64,000 nucleotides of DNA from Actinostola sp. cb2023 (Eukaryota; Cnidaria; Anthozoa; Actiniaria; Actinostolidae), in NCBI GenBank assembly GCA_033675265.1, contig JAUJYZ010001347.1:186001-250000 (forward strand). The letters run 5' to 3'. Shown piece by piece: positions 32,428 to 45,345 of the stretch; within the stretch, counting starts at the first letter, position 1, and every line of letters starts with the position of its first letter. Both the position numbers and the translations under genes were made by a program. A model generated the notes under the pieces. That model was given only the letters and a program-made list of their open reading frames with translations. It had not been told where the DNA came from and did not search any database.

Positions 32428-35400
32428 ATAAATACATAACTATACACCAAACAGATGGTTCTACCCGTCCATATACTGCTGACTAACAGCCGTAAGAACT
32501 GAGTATACACCTGGTGGGACTGCTGAAGCGTACTGAGCCGACCGGGGTTTTGGAGAGTAAACATGGCGACTATGCGGAGTGAAAGCATAAAAGATTCATG
32601 CAGAGTCTTCGATGTTTCACGTGTAGCATGTCAGCTGTAATTCGCTCAACAACATTAGTCAAGCGTGCATGAACCATCAACAGAGCCGGGGGACTGGCGT
32701 AGGTTTCATTCAACGTGGTTCATATATAGTAGTAACTAATATAGTAGTAACTAGTGCTCGGCCATGTCAAAGACGGTTTTATCAAAGTTTTCTGTAAGTC
32801 GCCTCGGCTGATTGAGCAAAGCAAAACTTGTTAATCGTTGACTGAATTCGACAAAATATGACTCGTGGCTGGCTACTGATCAGGGGTGTCAAATGGTCCC
32901 GGCAAAAAGTCAGAGTCTCGCAAAATTTCGGTCAAATTTTGTGGGTCTCAAAGTCTCGTTTTTTCGCAAAAAGCTGTCTCAGAGTCTCGAATTTTGAAAA
33001 CAAAGGAAATCGGTGAAAATGCGATCCTAGCGCCGGCTTTCACCTTGCAAAAATGCAAGTTATTCAGTGATGTAATGTAATGATGAGGATATATTAACAT
33101 TTGCAGTGACTTTGAAAATCATAGATCAAAGAAAATAACAACTTGTTCGAGAGATTCTCGTGTTAGTCCTTCAAATTGTATGGTTTGATTGTTGTAGAAA
33201 ACCGGCCTTTCGCAAAGAGCGTGGATTCAACCTTACGCAACGCCGATAAGATAAAGCAACTTGTAGGAATCGTGCTCTGAGGTTTTCAATACGGGTAACG
33301 TTATCCGGTGCCTTTATGTTGGCTGTATTAGATGATGCAATCATGCCATGATATCATGCCAAGGTGACACTGCACGAATGGCAGCCCCTTCCTTCAGATA
33401 TCGGATCACTCCCTGCAATGTCAACTAATAGCGAATGTATAGTTGTTGTACTGAATCAGTCTAGTTTTTGGTAAGACTTAAAATGATTTCGTGATCAAGA
33501 ACGGCAATGGTCTAGTTATCGCGAAGAAATACTATCCACCGCGCGATTAGTTGGCAGTTGACAGTACTGGCTCTACTCGCTTGAGCGTTACGTAAAAGGA
33601 ATCGCTTCACTACCGCAGATATCTGATGCGGCAGACTTCATAAAACCAAATGTGGAAAGAAAATATCGAAGTGTTCTGGATACCCCTCGCAAAGTACTAA
33701 ACAATGAAGCACGCAGTTGATGCAAAAGAACGCGCGCTACTAATTGCTTAAGCTAACTTTAAAATATCGCCGTAAGTTAAGGCCCACGTGGCGTGCGGTT
33801 TACGTTGTCAATGCCTCAGTGAGCACTCAAATGTCGTTAATCACTGTATTTAGCAGATTATTTTGTTGGACTCCTTTGGTTGCGAAATTAGTTTCTTGTT
33901 TATCGTCGATCTAGTTTCAGAAAGAGAGCCAGTCAGAAAGAGAGAAAGTCGACTTAAGTAGGATAGGATGGGACATTATTATTAAGGGTAGTCACTGGGG
34001 ACTGACTGACCCGACGGAATTTGAAAGGGCAATCAAAATCAAAAAAAAAATTCAAACAACTTTATTTAATCACGGAGTCCTTAATCACAATGAAGTGATC
34101 TCCCAAGGAGCTGTGCACTGAGAATTATAATAATAATAATAATATATAATTACAATACTATGTTATATTATAAAGGCAATGCTCATGCCACATGATATTG
34201 CACTTGCTGACTCGATTGCTCAATCTACCGGGAAGCCAGCGGCCCTCTATCGGGCTGATTAAGCATACACTAAGCTTATTTATACACGTTATTTATTACA
34301 GTAATGTACTGTGCTCTGGTACTGTGTAGCGTTAGCAAGGAAGTCTAGAGTTTTACGTGAGCTATCAATGTACGGATCCGTCACTACTGTGACCCTTCAT
34401 CAATTATCTTTAACCAGAATCGATCTAATTTGTAAGCCCGCAGGCACAACAAGCCAGCAGACTGCTGATAAAAAGTGAAACCAAGGCTCAGTTGCCATGA
34501 TTTCCAGTTGCACTTGTTAGTTTATAAATCGGATCAACACTAAAAGTATATAGTCTAGACTTATTCAGTGACGAGCTAGCAAGGAGGATTGGATGCCGTT
34601 ATCTTGTCCCATGCTTCCTCCCATCACCGTCATTTCCGATCGGTAAGTGGACGGGGGCACAAGTCCACAGAACGCCCGGTAACTGTGAAAAGATCTACCA
34701 GTCAAAACACTTCACAGAGAAGTGGTCTCCTCTCAGTTGAAAGTTGAATGTTTTCACTTAATTGTATTTATCTTTTCTGTCCTTTATGCTTGTCTTCCAC
34801 ACCTACCGATAAAATGTTCGTAGGCTTACCCCCGGGGCTTACCTTGGGTACATTTAGCGGTGTTGCATGTTGGAGCCTTTTAATAATAATAGCAGCCAAG
34901 TCGTCTACCCCGGCCCGCGCGCTACCTGGTGAGCGGTACACCGAAGAGCTACAATATTGGCAAGTGAAGCAACCATATAGTCTCTCATACTGTGTCAGTA
35001 CAGGGAAGCAGATATTGTCTGTGCGTAGTATAAGAACTAACTAATGAAGAACATCCATGTACGAGACTGTTCCTGTTATGGCTTCCATAAAAGCCCGTAT
35101 TAATAACATATTTCAGTGTGGCCGGCTGCGGTTTGGGTGATATCTTCTTCTCTAACCGAAGTCTCTATGATATGTTAGTGCTGCATTCTTAGCGTAGTGT
35201 CAATTTGAGTCCTCATGGGACATTTCCGTTATGAAATTATTTGGCCGCAAACGTTATCCAGTCGAACATTAGACTTAATTCCCCGATTCTCACAAGAGTT
35301 TGGTTACAATGAAGTACCGAGCCATGGTAGCTGCACAGGGCTTATGATGACAAGGGCATGGGAGGACTTAGGAAACTTCACGGGTGCTGTGTTATTTGAT

Positions 35401-35529
35401 TTCTTTTACAAGGTTGTTTATAAAGGGCATGGCCTTCGGTTATTTTGAGAAGATCATTAGGAAAGAATTGGGATTATGTTTAATTTGGGTGGAATGCAAA
35501 CAAGAGGCTATAGAAGGCCAGTCGGAACT
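32428..35529. other. No recognised gene
   Basis: Mostly unique DNA. At 32895-33000 GTCTCG/AGAGTCTCG is repeated several times as a loose direct repeat. A TTTATTTAATCACGG motif lies near 34060, followed by an AAT run near 34128. Open frames at 34748-35044 and 35215-35448 show no domains or splice support. Confidence 0.35.
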
Positions 35530-35800
35530 ACTACTAGGGAGAGGAGAAGGAGAAGAAAGGACTGAGAAGAGGAGAAGAGAAGAGAGGGCTGAGGAGAGAA
35601 GAGGAGAAGAAAGGACTGAGAAGAGGAGAAGAAAGGACTGAGAAGAAGAAAGGACTGAGGAGAAGAGAAGAAAGGACAGGAGAGGAGAAGGAGAAAAAAG
35701 GACTGAGGAGAGGAGAAGAAAGGACTGAGAAGAGGAGAAAGAGAAAAAAGGACTGAGGAGAGGAGAAGAAAGGGCTGAGGAGAGAAGATAGAAGATGAGT
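35530..35800. repeat. Purine-only GA-rich minisatellite
   Basis: Irregular units built from GGAGAAGAAAGGACTGAG and AGAGGAGAAG make about 270 bp that are almost all purine on the plus strand. Minus-strand frames rich in Ser/Leu/Phe are artefacts. Confidence 0.9.
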
Positions 35801-38333
35801 GAATAGGGCAAAGATGCTAAGTAATCTCCATCCAAGCAGACCACCCTCATCAAACAAAAGCTCATTCCCTCGACATGCATCTACTCGGAGCATACCGATC
35901 AGTGCAACATGAAGACTTATCTGGTACACAAAGTCTCTTATCTCGACTCAACCTTTTTCTCGATAATCCAGTGAATGAAAGACACCGATAAGCGTGTGAT
36001 TAGATAGCTGTATTTAGTTATCCATGTGTGGGTGTCGCCATATTTTTTAGGTAAACACCGTACCGTGTGGCTTATATTCTCGACACCGGATATTCTATTT
36101 ATTAGAGACATTTTTTTTGCTCTGGAAACAGAAAGCACGTGCATTTGAGGAATTTCATCACTGATGAGGATAATCAATCTACTCGATGATTGGATAACCT
36201 TGAGATGGACTCTTGATCCAAGCTTTTAATAAACAAGAAATTTCGGTTTTCTATTGAGTATAATTCTTCCCAATTTTAACAGATGTTTTGAATGCGCTTT
36301 CGTTTTATTTATGGTATGTTCTTCCGCTCTTTTGTTTACCGCCTACACAGTCGACCAGTTAGAATATCCGCTCAAACTTCTCAGTCGGTAAGAACTGAGG
36401 ACTCAGTTGCTTACATGTGGAAAATGATATCAGTTAGAATATATCCGCTTCTGAAACCAGCTTCTCAGTCAGCATTCATGAACGGAGGTCTTGCTTTACG
36501 TGTGGAAATCGTGATATTGTTTTGATGTAATTATGTCCTAAGCATGCAACAAGAATTACAAGATCATCAACTCTCCTGATCACTACAGATGCAGACGGCA
36601 ACATTCTGGCATCGTTCCCTGAATGACCACCCCGCATGTTGCATACTACATCACGATATAGCCTCCCACGCCTGCCCTCGCAGTCATGTTTAAGCACTAA
36701 ACACGACTGCGAGCGAGGAAGACTAATCACGATAATGGCTTTTGAAATCCTTTGTAATTTATCGTAATTATGCGCTCTTTTTTGTCAATCTCTATTCAAG
36801 TTTAACCCTTCAATATATAGTACACTTTGCTGTCTATCTGCTGTTACCCATACTTGACACTTTCTATGGGTTGCAGGATCCTTTATATTAACCCTTTGAG
36901 TTGTTCTCCTGCAACCTTCCACTATTTATTCGAATTATGTATTTGTGATTTATTACTTTGTGTAGAAAATAAAAACATTTGAACCTTTGATACGGCACAT
37001 AACCAAGCCTGTATTCCGGCCACACAAAACGGTTTCCACTTGATATTAAAGGATCTCTTCCACTTATTTCTTTTAAAATAAAGGAATACGACTTTAAAAG
37101 ACCATCACACCCTCTCTAAAACGACCAGTTAGGTCGCTAAACATCATATCAGCATGTGATTTTGTATTTGTGATCAAATTAATCAAATGGTCATCAGCGG
37201 TGTTTATTCTGTTGATTTTTTTTCGAGAAAATTCCTTGATATCTTTATCAGTTTCATTCAACATCATTTGCGTCGCTTCACTTCATCATGCCTCCAAAAT
37301 AGAGCTACGATGAACTCCTGACCACGTGTCGGGTCGCAATGCATTGTACTATTTATATCAAAACATTCTATGACGTCATCTATAATGTTACCAGTCATAA
37401 CAGCCACAATGGACGATGACCTTTAAGCGGGTAGATCACACTGCAGTAGTGACTAAACAGGTGGCGAAGTAACAACTCGAGTTGGCTTTTGTCTTAAAAC
37501 ACTGCAGTCAATTTATTATCAAGCGAATACTTTCTAATGGTTTTCGAGTTGACGAAAACGGTAGCTCAGTGGTGTGCAGATATTCTAGCCAGGAAGACTG
37601 GGGAGTTGTCATTCAAAATTCGCGGTGAAATCTGGAACCTGTGTTTTTATTTATTTATTTCATTTTTCTGATTTTTTTTAATGCAAAGTGTATCTGACTA
37701 CATTGTTTTTCCCGTTCAACCAACTGAACGCTGTGACCGCTGTCCCAGCTCAACCTATATGAACTGCACAGCCAAGTTTGAAGGATATAAGTGTTCTAAA
37801 ATACCACTTCAATGTGTTGATTATGGAGCGAGTTTTCTCTGCGTGTTCACCTGTCAAAGCCGTTTCTCGTTCAAAGTCAGTTTTGCGAGAAATCTCGCCT
37901 GGCGTCATGAGTGCCAAGTCAGGCTGTTGGCAGCAAACTTCGGAATTAACATTCACCGCAACTACTAGAATTTTCGTTTTTTGAAGTTAAAAATAAGCTC
38001 TTGTGGATTTGAGATTTTTGCCAAACGGGACATCCGGACTGGCTTTCATTATCTTGCAAGTTTTCTTGTTTTAAGATCAACCCACAATTCACGTTAACCG
38101 TAAGTTTTTTCCTTGTTTGTGTCATCAATGACATGATCACACACGCGTGCGTGTGTCACGCATTTTTAGAACTTTCTTTCGAGTGCGTGACATTAGTAAC
38201 ATGAGCACGCGTGGATCACGTGTGTAGTGGTTTTAACTGCGTCGCAAATCTCGGTAAATTTAAAGATTTGTAGTCGTCTTTGTCTGTGTGAAAGTTTATA
38301 CTAACTACCCTGGTAATCAAGCACACAACATGA
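35801..38333. other. No recognised gene; one small hairpin
   Basis: At about 36683-36719, CTCGCAGTCATGTTTA pairs with TAAACACGACTGCGAG around a 5-base loop with one mismatch, a compact fold-back. TTTATTTATTTATT runs near 37649. Open frames at 36292-36525 and 37681-37968 have no recognisable domain; the second is Cys-rich but lacks a signal peptide. Confidence 0.35.
37562..37625 (+). repeat. tRNA-like SINE head
   Basis: TAGCTCAGTGG at 37562-37572 is a strong box A match. A weak box B (CATTCAAAATTC) follows about 43 bases on. Soon after comes a T-rich TTTATTTATTTATTT tail, as in tRNA-derived SINEs. There is no intact cloverleaf. Confidence 0.35.
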
Positions 38334-38694
<361 letters not shown>

Positions 38695-38878
38695 TTAAAC
38701 TGCGAGGCACATCGTCAGAGGAGGGATTGCATACGACGATTGCACGCGTCTTTTTGAATAAATATGATGTTGTGCCTTTTGAGTGCATAGATGATTTGAC
38801 AACACACACTGCTATGCACATGGAGTCAAAACAAGGATTAACTGGCGCGCGGGTTCGGCAAGGGAGCTTTGTCAGAGA

Positions 38879-38996
38879 TATCAGAGTAGGATGCAGTATG
38901 AATGGATTGAATGTAAAGTAAGCCCTTATTATTTGTGTACAATGGGATTGGCCATGTTTTACAAGACTGACAATGAGTTGGCATGTATGGTACAAA
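38879..38996 (+). repeat. Dispersed repeat, copy 1
   Basis: ATCAGAGT, GGATGCAGTATGAATGGATT, GTGTACAATGGGAT and GGCCATGTTTTACAAGACT recur in the same order and orientation at 40067-40165, with about 20 extra bases here. This is a dispersed repeat of unknown class. Confidence 0.8.
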
Positions 38997-39373
38997 TGAA
39001 TAAAAAAAACTTGAAAGAGAAAACTTGAAAAACTTCAGTGTTTCAAAGATGGATAATGGCGGGTTTTTCATAAAGCTACGTGCTTCCTATCAATTCCTAA
39101 CGTTGGATTTGTGACACTTCGATAGTTCACTATATTAGACTGATTTTAAATAATGTATGACAATTAATTTTAATTCTTTTGTCACAGAGTGGCGCGTGTG
39201 TATACTGACTCCTTTTCCCGCCATTGACTCGTTGGACGCGTTGCTCCAGGCAGTTTATATCTGAACACTTCAAATTGCTCATTAACTAGTAAATTATTTA
39301 AGGTTTTCTTTGAAATCTAAACGCACGTATAAACAACGATAACTTACTACTCCAGTTGAAAACTTCATTGACT

Positions 39374-39741
39374 CATAGTTAGTAGAGGGGACTGGTTGGG
39401 AAACCTTTTGTTATATGTTTTTGTTCGTTTTTTTCAACCGTGACCGTGCACAAATCTTTTGTTTTGTCATTGTTTTGCCTTAATTTGCTATGGTTGAGCA
39501 ACTGAACCCAAACGTTTCTTTTGGCTGCTTGTGCGATATATTCCAATTCAAAATTAAATATATTAGAATATTTAAATAAGTAATCCAATAGAGAACATTT
39601 GGGTTCATTCATTTAGCCATTTTCTAATGAATTTGAACAAACATTGTGCACGGTCAGGACCCGTTCAACATCATAATGACATTAGGACTGAACAAAGAAA
39701 TATAACAAAAGGCTTCCTAACCATTCCCTCTACTAACTATG
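39374..39741. mobile_element. MITE with a 7-bp target duplication, 368 bp
   Basis: Ends CATAGTTAGTAGAGGG and CCCTCTACTAACTATG lie within inverted repeats of about 42 bp (39374-39416 and 39700-39741). ATTGACT flanks both sides (39367-39373 and 39742-39748), a direct sign of insertion. A 7-8-bp duplication would suit a hAT-like element, but the end sequence is not typical. Confidence 0.85.
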
Positions 39742-40066
39742 ATTGACTGAAAGGTCGTACTTTCTTTGTTTTCTTTTGGCGCGAAATTCTTGTGGCACAC
39801 GCGTCCCGCCACTTGTTTAGAAGTGCCAGCTTAGTGAAGTACTCGTGGCACATTTGCCGCCAAAATTCTCCAAAACAAACCCAATATTTGACAACCATTT
39901 CGTAACTACGAAGGAATGAATAGAAACACCAGTAAGTGATCGAACTTTTACACAACCGAAACGAATGAACAAAATAAAGAATGTGACGGAGACATCATTT
40001 TTTGATGGATAATTGCTATAGTGTTTCTTTATCAGCAGAAATCGTCTGCATTTGTTTTGTATATCA

Positions 40067-40165
40067 GAGTGTTTGGATGCAGTATGAATGGATTGAGTGT
40101 ATGTACAATGGAATCGGCCATGTTTTACAAGACTAACAATGAATATTGACAAAAGAATAGAGTAA
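40067..40165 (+). repeat. Dispersed repeat, copy 2
   Basis: Partner of 38879-38996. Both end in an AT-rich stretch. It may be a retroelement 3' end. Confidence 0.75.
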
Positions 40166-40277
40166 ACTTTGTAAAACAAAGAACAGTTGAAGACAGATAT
40201 AGTATCGTATCCGGCTTGATTTACTCAAGTAATCTTTGATGATCCAACATTAAAAATAGTCGACTAAATGCTATCTA

Positions 40278-40364
40278 GACTGATTCCATAAGTCGGTCTG
40301 TTCATTCTTTGTTTGTCGATTCTGGTTTTAAAAAGAGCGAAAACAGCGACTTATGGAATCAGTC
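40278..40364. mobile_element. Tiny TA-flanked MITE, 87 bp
   Basis: Perfect 18-bp ends, GACTGATTCCATAAGTCG and CGACTTATGGAATCAGTC, are flanked by TA on both sides (40276-40277 and 40365-40366). Only about 50 bp lie between the ends. Confidence 0.85.
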
Positions 40365-41298
40365 TAACTCAAATGCATGTGTGAGGCTTACGCTACGCTC
40401 TGAACTGATACACTGTCTAAACTACAACTTTACCTATGCTAACAGTTGGGTTGATATCAATCCTGAACTCAAATTATTTGACTAATAATTCCATAATTAA
40501 AGAAACTGCTAAGCTGTCCATGCAAGTCAACAAGTAACACACGTGATATATAGGTACAACCATTCAAAAAGCCAGTCAGTACAAAGAGAGCCACCTAAAA
40601 GCAAATATCTTTTTGAAACCAGTTGCATTTGTTACGCGCGGTACGCGATCGTGTCAGTTCGGTGTAAAGTAACCGGGTAAGCTATTTGCGTTCTTGGTTC
40701 GTTCATAGTTTTTACTAAAGTCTTTAAAACATCCAACTAAGCGTCATCGATGAGTTAGTTTTTGGCTGAAGTAACAAACACAACATGGCATTCAATATAT
40801 TGAAATATTGCTTCATTAATAATGACTAAGTCCTCATCTCAACCGCAAGTCATTTGCATTGCATAACTTCAAAGAAGTTTTCTAGATCGATAAATTTAAA
40901 CAAACTCTGTAATCCTGTGTTGTACCTGTAGGGGGTGCCAAGCATTGTCTTGCTTGTCGAGTGTGTGGATTACAGCGTTAACATTGTATGCATTAGATTT
41001 TAATAGCAAAAATATTATGACTAAAAATTACATCATTGCAGTCCGCAGAAACGCACCAAAACGTTGGATATAACGCTAAGTTAATTGCGTTTGTATTGAT
41101 AAGAATTAGACTTTCATTTTAACCAATTTTTGGCTTATTTTATTATCGTGTTTAATCTGTGCGCACTGACATTGACATTGAATAGGATTTACATGTATAA
41201 TGAACTCTTCCGGCTGTTGTTGTTTTTAAACAGAATACAGAAACCTCTCTAAGTTACTAGTCTAGTAACATGTTTAGATACAACTTTTACCAAGTGTT
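40365..41298. other. No recognised feature
   Basis: Unique AT-rich DNA without supported exons or repeats. Confidence 0.35.
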
Positions 41299-41577
41299 TC
41301 ATAACCTTTGGACGATCAAGTTAGACCCAGGTCCCATGTTCGCGCGATGTCGCACAGCCATTCCAAAGGTCACCGTCAGACTAAAAATAAACAAGTAAAT
41401 AAAACTAACTAAATAAATGACTAAAAGGATGACAATGATGTTTAGAATAGTTTCCCGCCATTTTCTAATATTTTTTTGAAGACGTTTCTCTTCGGACACC
41501 TTTCTGGATTCTTGCGTGTACCGTACCACGAGCGCTGCATTGATGTCTTCCGCCCTCTTTCTGTAGCCATGATTCAT
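41299..41577 (-). CDS. Possible small membrane protein or exon, 92 codons
   Basis: An open frame starts MNHGYRKRAEDINAALVVR, has a charged N-terminal half of about 45 residues, then a hydrophobic stretch of about 25 (IIVILLVIYLVSFIYLFIF) that could cross a membrane, and a short basic tail. Base use in the first half is less AT-rich than its surroundings. However, the hydrophobic part is coded by a T-rich stretch ending TTTATTTTTAG, which looks like an intron 3' end, so the frame may be an exon plus intron read through. No homologue is recognised. Confidence 0.2.
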   Translation of the reverse strand: MNHGYRKRAEDINAALVVRYTQESRKVSEEKRLQKNIRKWRETILNIIVILLVIYLVSFIYLFIFSLTVTFGMAVRHRANMGPGSNLIVQRL

Positions 41578-41668
41578 GATTCATAGCTAACTTTTATTTA
41601 TTCCATGATCAGATAGTCACTTAACATAGTGAATACACGCCTCAGAATGCTAACGTGCAATAAATATA

Positions 41669-41807
41669 GAGTGGTTTTCATAAACTCGTGATCTAGAAAC
41701 TATTTGTTAGTGTAATAGTCAAATGAAAACGGAAACAATGGAATTAAGAGTGTACAATGCGTATCAACCTAATGTCTTTTTCGCGGGCCGGTTTATGAAA
41801 ACCAATC
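41669..41807. mobile_element. TA-flanked MITE, 139 bp
   Basis: The 17-bp ends, GAGTGGTTTTCATAAAC and GTTTATGAAAACCAATC, differ at one site. TA lies at 41667-41668 and 41808-41809. The interior is AT-rich. Confidence 0.82.
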
Positions 41808-42491
41808 TACAAAATAATATTATTAAGCATGAAATAACTGAAACAAAAGACAACTTAAGTCGATCTATCAGCCATGTAAACTATATTTTGTGATAGTCAC
41901 ACGCAAGTCTTGATGATATCAGTCATGAAACGGAATGTCGAAATACTCTGAATGTCTTGTGAAAACATACAAAACCATGACAATAATGCAGACAAATCTA
42001 CCGGCAAAACGTGTTCTTTAAAATTTTATCATGAGAGAAGATGAACGCAACGTGGCTAACCGTCAGCGGTTGACATGGACAGTATGACGTCATACCGTCA
42101 CATAAGTTGTCCAGTAATTCCAGTCACGTGATTGACACAAAACCTGCCAATTCGGATCATTGTTAAGCTTGTTCTAGATAAGACTTTCTCAAGATAAACT
42201 GAACGACTGAATGAATGAAAACCTTTATTTAAGCAGGGTAGTCCCTTCAGTACTGCTATCAATGGGAGCACTACTATAAAATAATTAATGCAGTATTTAT
42301 AGATTCTTTCAAATTTTGCGGCCACCGTTTTACGTTTGACTACCACCGATAAGCTTCGACTGACTCAGTGCAGCATGACTTCAGGCAAGAAAACGCCACC
42401 ATTGTTCAGACAACATCTCCAGTCGATAAAAATAGCCTCTAGTGTATTCATGATTCTTAATTCACATTGAAAGTTGAGTTTCTGACTCCAT
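41808..42491. other. No recognised feature
   Basis: Unique DNA. AAACCTTTATTTAAGCAGGGTA near 42219 may be the end of a degenerate retroelement. Confidence 0.3.
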
Positions 42492-42838
42492 GGCGGCCGC
42501 CATCTTGAATTGTGATGACGTCAGTCCGTCACACGGTTGCTCGACTAGTACAGTGTTGATAACAGTCAAGTCATTATTTAGAGTCGTTTTCGTATGAGTG
42601 GGAAACCTGGTACGGAATCGAAGACATTCTATTCAACCAATCACAGCGTGCAAAATCATTGCGCGACCATGCAATCAGAATGCTTGGACACGTATACACG
42701 ATCACCGCACGGCACGAACCGTAACGTAGCTAATTCCCACTCATATGAAAATGACTCTATTATCAGTCAAATATGATCATACGTTCAACTGTCGAGCAAA
42801 CCTTGTGACGTCATCAACCATTCAAGATGGCGGCCTCC
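42492..42838. mobile_element. Fold-back MITE with YY1-like and CRE motifs
   Basis: Arms of about 110 bp (42492-42605 and 42732-42838) pair along GGCGGCCGCCATCTTGAAT, GATGACGTCA, TTGCTCGAC and GTATGAGTGGGAA, with mismatches. Each arm therefore carries an AAGATGGCGGC-type site and a TGACGTCA-type site. Non-coding interior. Confidence 0.8.
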
Positions 42839-43226
42839 CAGGATATCAAGGCCGTTGACTATCAATGCGAATTAAAAATCAAGAGACCATTAGAGGCAAT
42901 TACATACAAATATAGATATATAAATACGAATAGATATATTAGAGGCAATTACATACGAATAGAAACATTATAGGGCCAGGGAATCTTTATCAAGTCGGGC
43001 TGAACTTTTCAAATATGAAGGTCGACTTGAATATTTAACGTAGTAGTGTAGTAACTATAACATTCCCAATCGATCATAATAAGTACATGAAAGTAAACTT
43101 GTACACCAAGAAATGCATTGCGGTCGTGGTTGGCCTGTTTCCAGTGTTAGCAACGTTTTTGCCCCGGCTGTACGCGTAGTGCAGTGTTACACGAGCTATG
43201 TTGTTCTATCGATGTAATTATCCTAA

Positions 43227-43364
43227 AGGCCCTCACAGACGAACACATTTTCTATGACAATTAAGTGTTCGTGTGTATGAACAACAACTTTTCTTTGTGC
43301 CTTGACAAGTTTTATTTGCTCGTGTGAGCGAATAAACAAGTTTTCTTGCTCGTCCGTAAGGGCC
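43227..43364. mobile_element. MITE related to the CACGAGCAAG family, copy B
   Basis: Ends AGGCCCTCACAGACGA and TCGTCCGTAAGGGCC form diverged inverted repeats. The body has CTTGACAAGTTTT, TGCTCGTGTGAGCG and CAAGTTTTCTTGCTCG, as in copy A. TAA at both ends fits a PIF/Harbinger-like target. The GGCC-type ends make it a sister family more than a true copy. Confidence 0.65.
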
Positions 43365-43481
43365 TAAGTATATGTTGTTATAGAGTACGTACAACCAGGG
43401 TTTCTTGGTGAGTTTTACGTTTCACTTTTTTAATAAAAATGAATGCTTATGAACCCTCTCGGAAAAAAAATCATTATTATT

Positions 43482-45345
43482 ACTCGGGCCCTTCCGAAGG
43501 AAGCCCGAGTTATAAAATGGGTTTTTCGGTAGTAGTAGTAGTAGTTTTGTTCGGTCAAAGAATGACGAAAGTATGCGACGTATTTAATCGTATCGAGTTT
43601 CAAGATTACTCAGCAGATAAGAAAAAACAAACGACACACAGGACTCAAGTAGATTTGAATCTTAGTTTTGAAAGCAGCTGTAGATCTTCAAGCTATTAAA
43701 GGTCAGGATTCTAGTTATAATTAAACTCACGACCAGCGATGTAACTACATCTATTGACAGAAAGCTATATGTACAGAAGTCATGCAAACAATCGAGCCAG
43801 TCGAGTTATTTTCAGTAACTCACGATGGATGTTTATTTTATTCCACGTTTGAAAAATTCAGTACGATTACAGTTGTGTGATCCTTGTGTGAGTCATACAT
43901 CTTTTTACTGAACCGCCGCGTAGCGCTATTTAGAACAGAATTTCCACGCTCAAAACAGGTCAGTGAACGGCAAAAATACAATCGAAATCAAAACGTCCTT
44001 AGATTTTAGGGATCTATTACAGAAGAAGACGCTCAGTGACGAGGGAGACTATTTCGGTCGGTGATTCATAGATAAAGATCTCCGACTCTTCAAGAGTACG
44101 CTGTCGTACGTCTTTAAACGTATTTGAGGTCACTTGAGGTCACATCTTAAATCTAACAGAAGCAGCTTTTGATTTTTAATCGATAATTCCTTTCTGATTA
44201 CTCGGGCCCTTCCGAAGGAAGCCCGAGTTAGAAAATGCGTTTTTCGGTAGTAGTTTTTTTAGGCTCAAGAATGACGAAAGTATGCGACGTATTTAATCGT
44301 ATCCGGAGTTTCAAGATTACTCAGCAGATAAGAACAAACCACACACACAGGACTAAAGTAGATTATAAATCTTAGTTTTGAAAGCAACATGTCGTTAATA
44401 ATCCGTTACTGAGCAGCTTCGTATTATGTCTCTGAAGCTAGAGAGCAAGGGTTTGATTTTTCAGTAGATTTTGTTTAGATAGCTAATATCGCTTTGCTTG
44501 CTGCCTGACTGTCGTAACGCGAGGGCGTTATCGGAACCATCTGACCTATGCAACCTCAAGACGTATCATGTTCGTACTCATCCGACTCATAGTCACCCTC
44601 GTCACTCAACTGTCACTGATTGTCATGACGTCAGAGAAATGATATTGTATTGAAGAAGATGTCCTTGTTTTATTCGACGTTCGAACCGTAACTCGAACCC
44701 GAACTCGAACTCGATTCCAAACTCGACGTTTCGGGATCTGAAGCTAGAGAGGGGGCCTTTACACGAACTCATCAAAATCAAATCAATTGAACTCAAAGTC
44801 AAAAGGTAATCAAATGAACTCAAAGTCAAAGGCAAATCAAATGAACTCGACACATACATGTATATACAGTCTCCCTCGTCACGCAACTGTCAGTCATTGT
44901 CAGGTCTCTCCTCACGCAACTGACATTGTCCTTGTCATAAGCCCGAGTGTACGCTCATTGAGCGTCTTGTTTCGAGATAAATCGAACAAGATCTTTCAAT
45001 GTATAGGCAGAGACAGCAGATTGGTCGAGCTTTGTCACATCCGTACCGTAGTCTGAATCAACTGGATGTTTCAAAGATACGAAGTTCGACTTTCCTCTGC
45101 GTATTAAACGAAGAAACCAAAGACGTTATCAGAACCGTCTGACCATGAATATGAACCTCAACTGGACGTTCCAAGTACGTGCTACGGAAATACGATTCGG
45201 AGATTTTTATCTATGCTCACCGACACATATATACATAGTCTCCCTCGTCACGCAACTGTCAGTCATTGTCAGGTCCCTCCTCACGCAACTGACATTGTCC
45301 TTGTCATAAGCCTGAGTGTACGCTCATTGAGCGTCTTGTTATTAT
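43482..45345 (+). repeat. Cluster of nested repeats with a CTCGGGCCCTTCC hairpin
   Basis: A segment of about 200 bp at 43482-43680 is repeated at 44200-44390. Both start with the hairpin ACTCGGGCCCTTCC-GAAGGAAGCCCGAGT and run through GAATGACGAAAGTATGCGAC and AGATTACTCAGCAGATAAGA. A second segment ending GTGTACGCTCATTGAGCGTC occurs at 44868-44972 and 45236-45341, and part of it at 44597. The two segments look like head and tail of one element inserted or duplicated at least twice. No open frame is conserved. Confidence 0.75.

Noticed and set aside
37681..37968. Cys-rich secreted peptide gene
   Set aside because: The 95-codon frame lacks a signal peptide and any known cysteine pattern, and overlapping frames on both strands are equally long.
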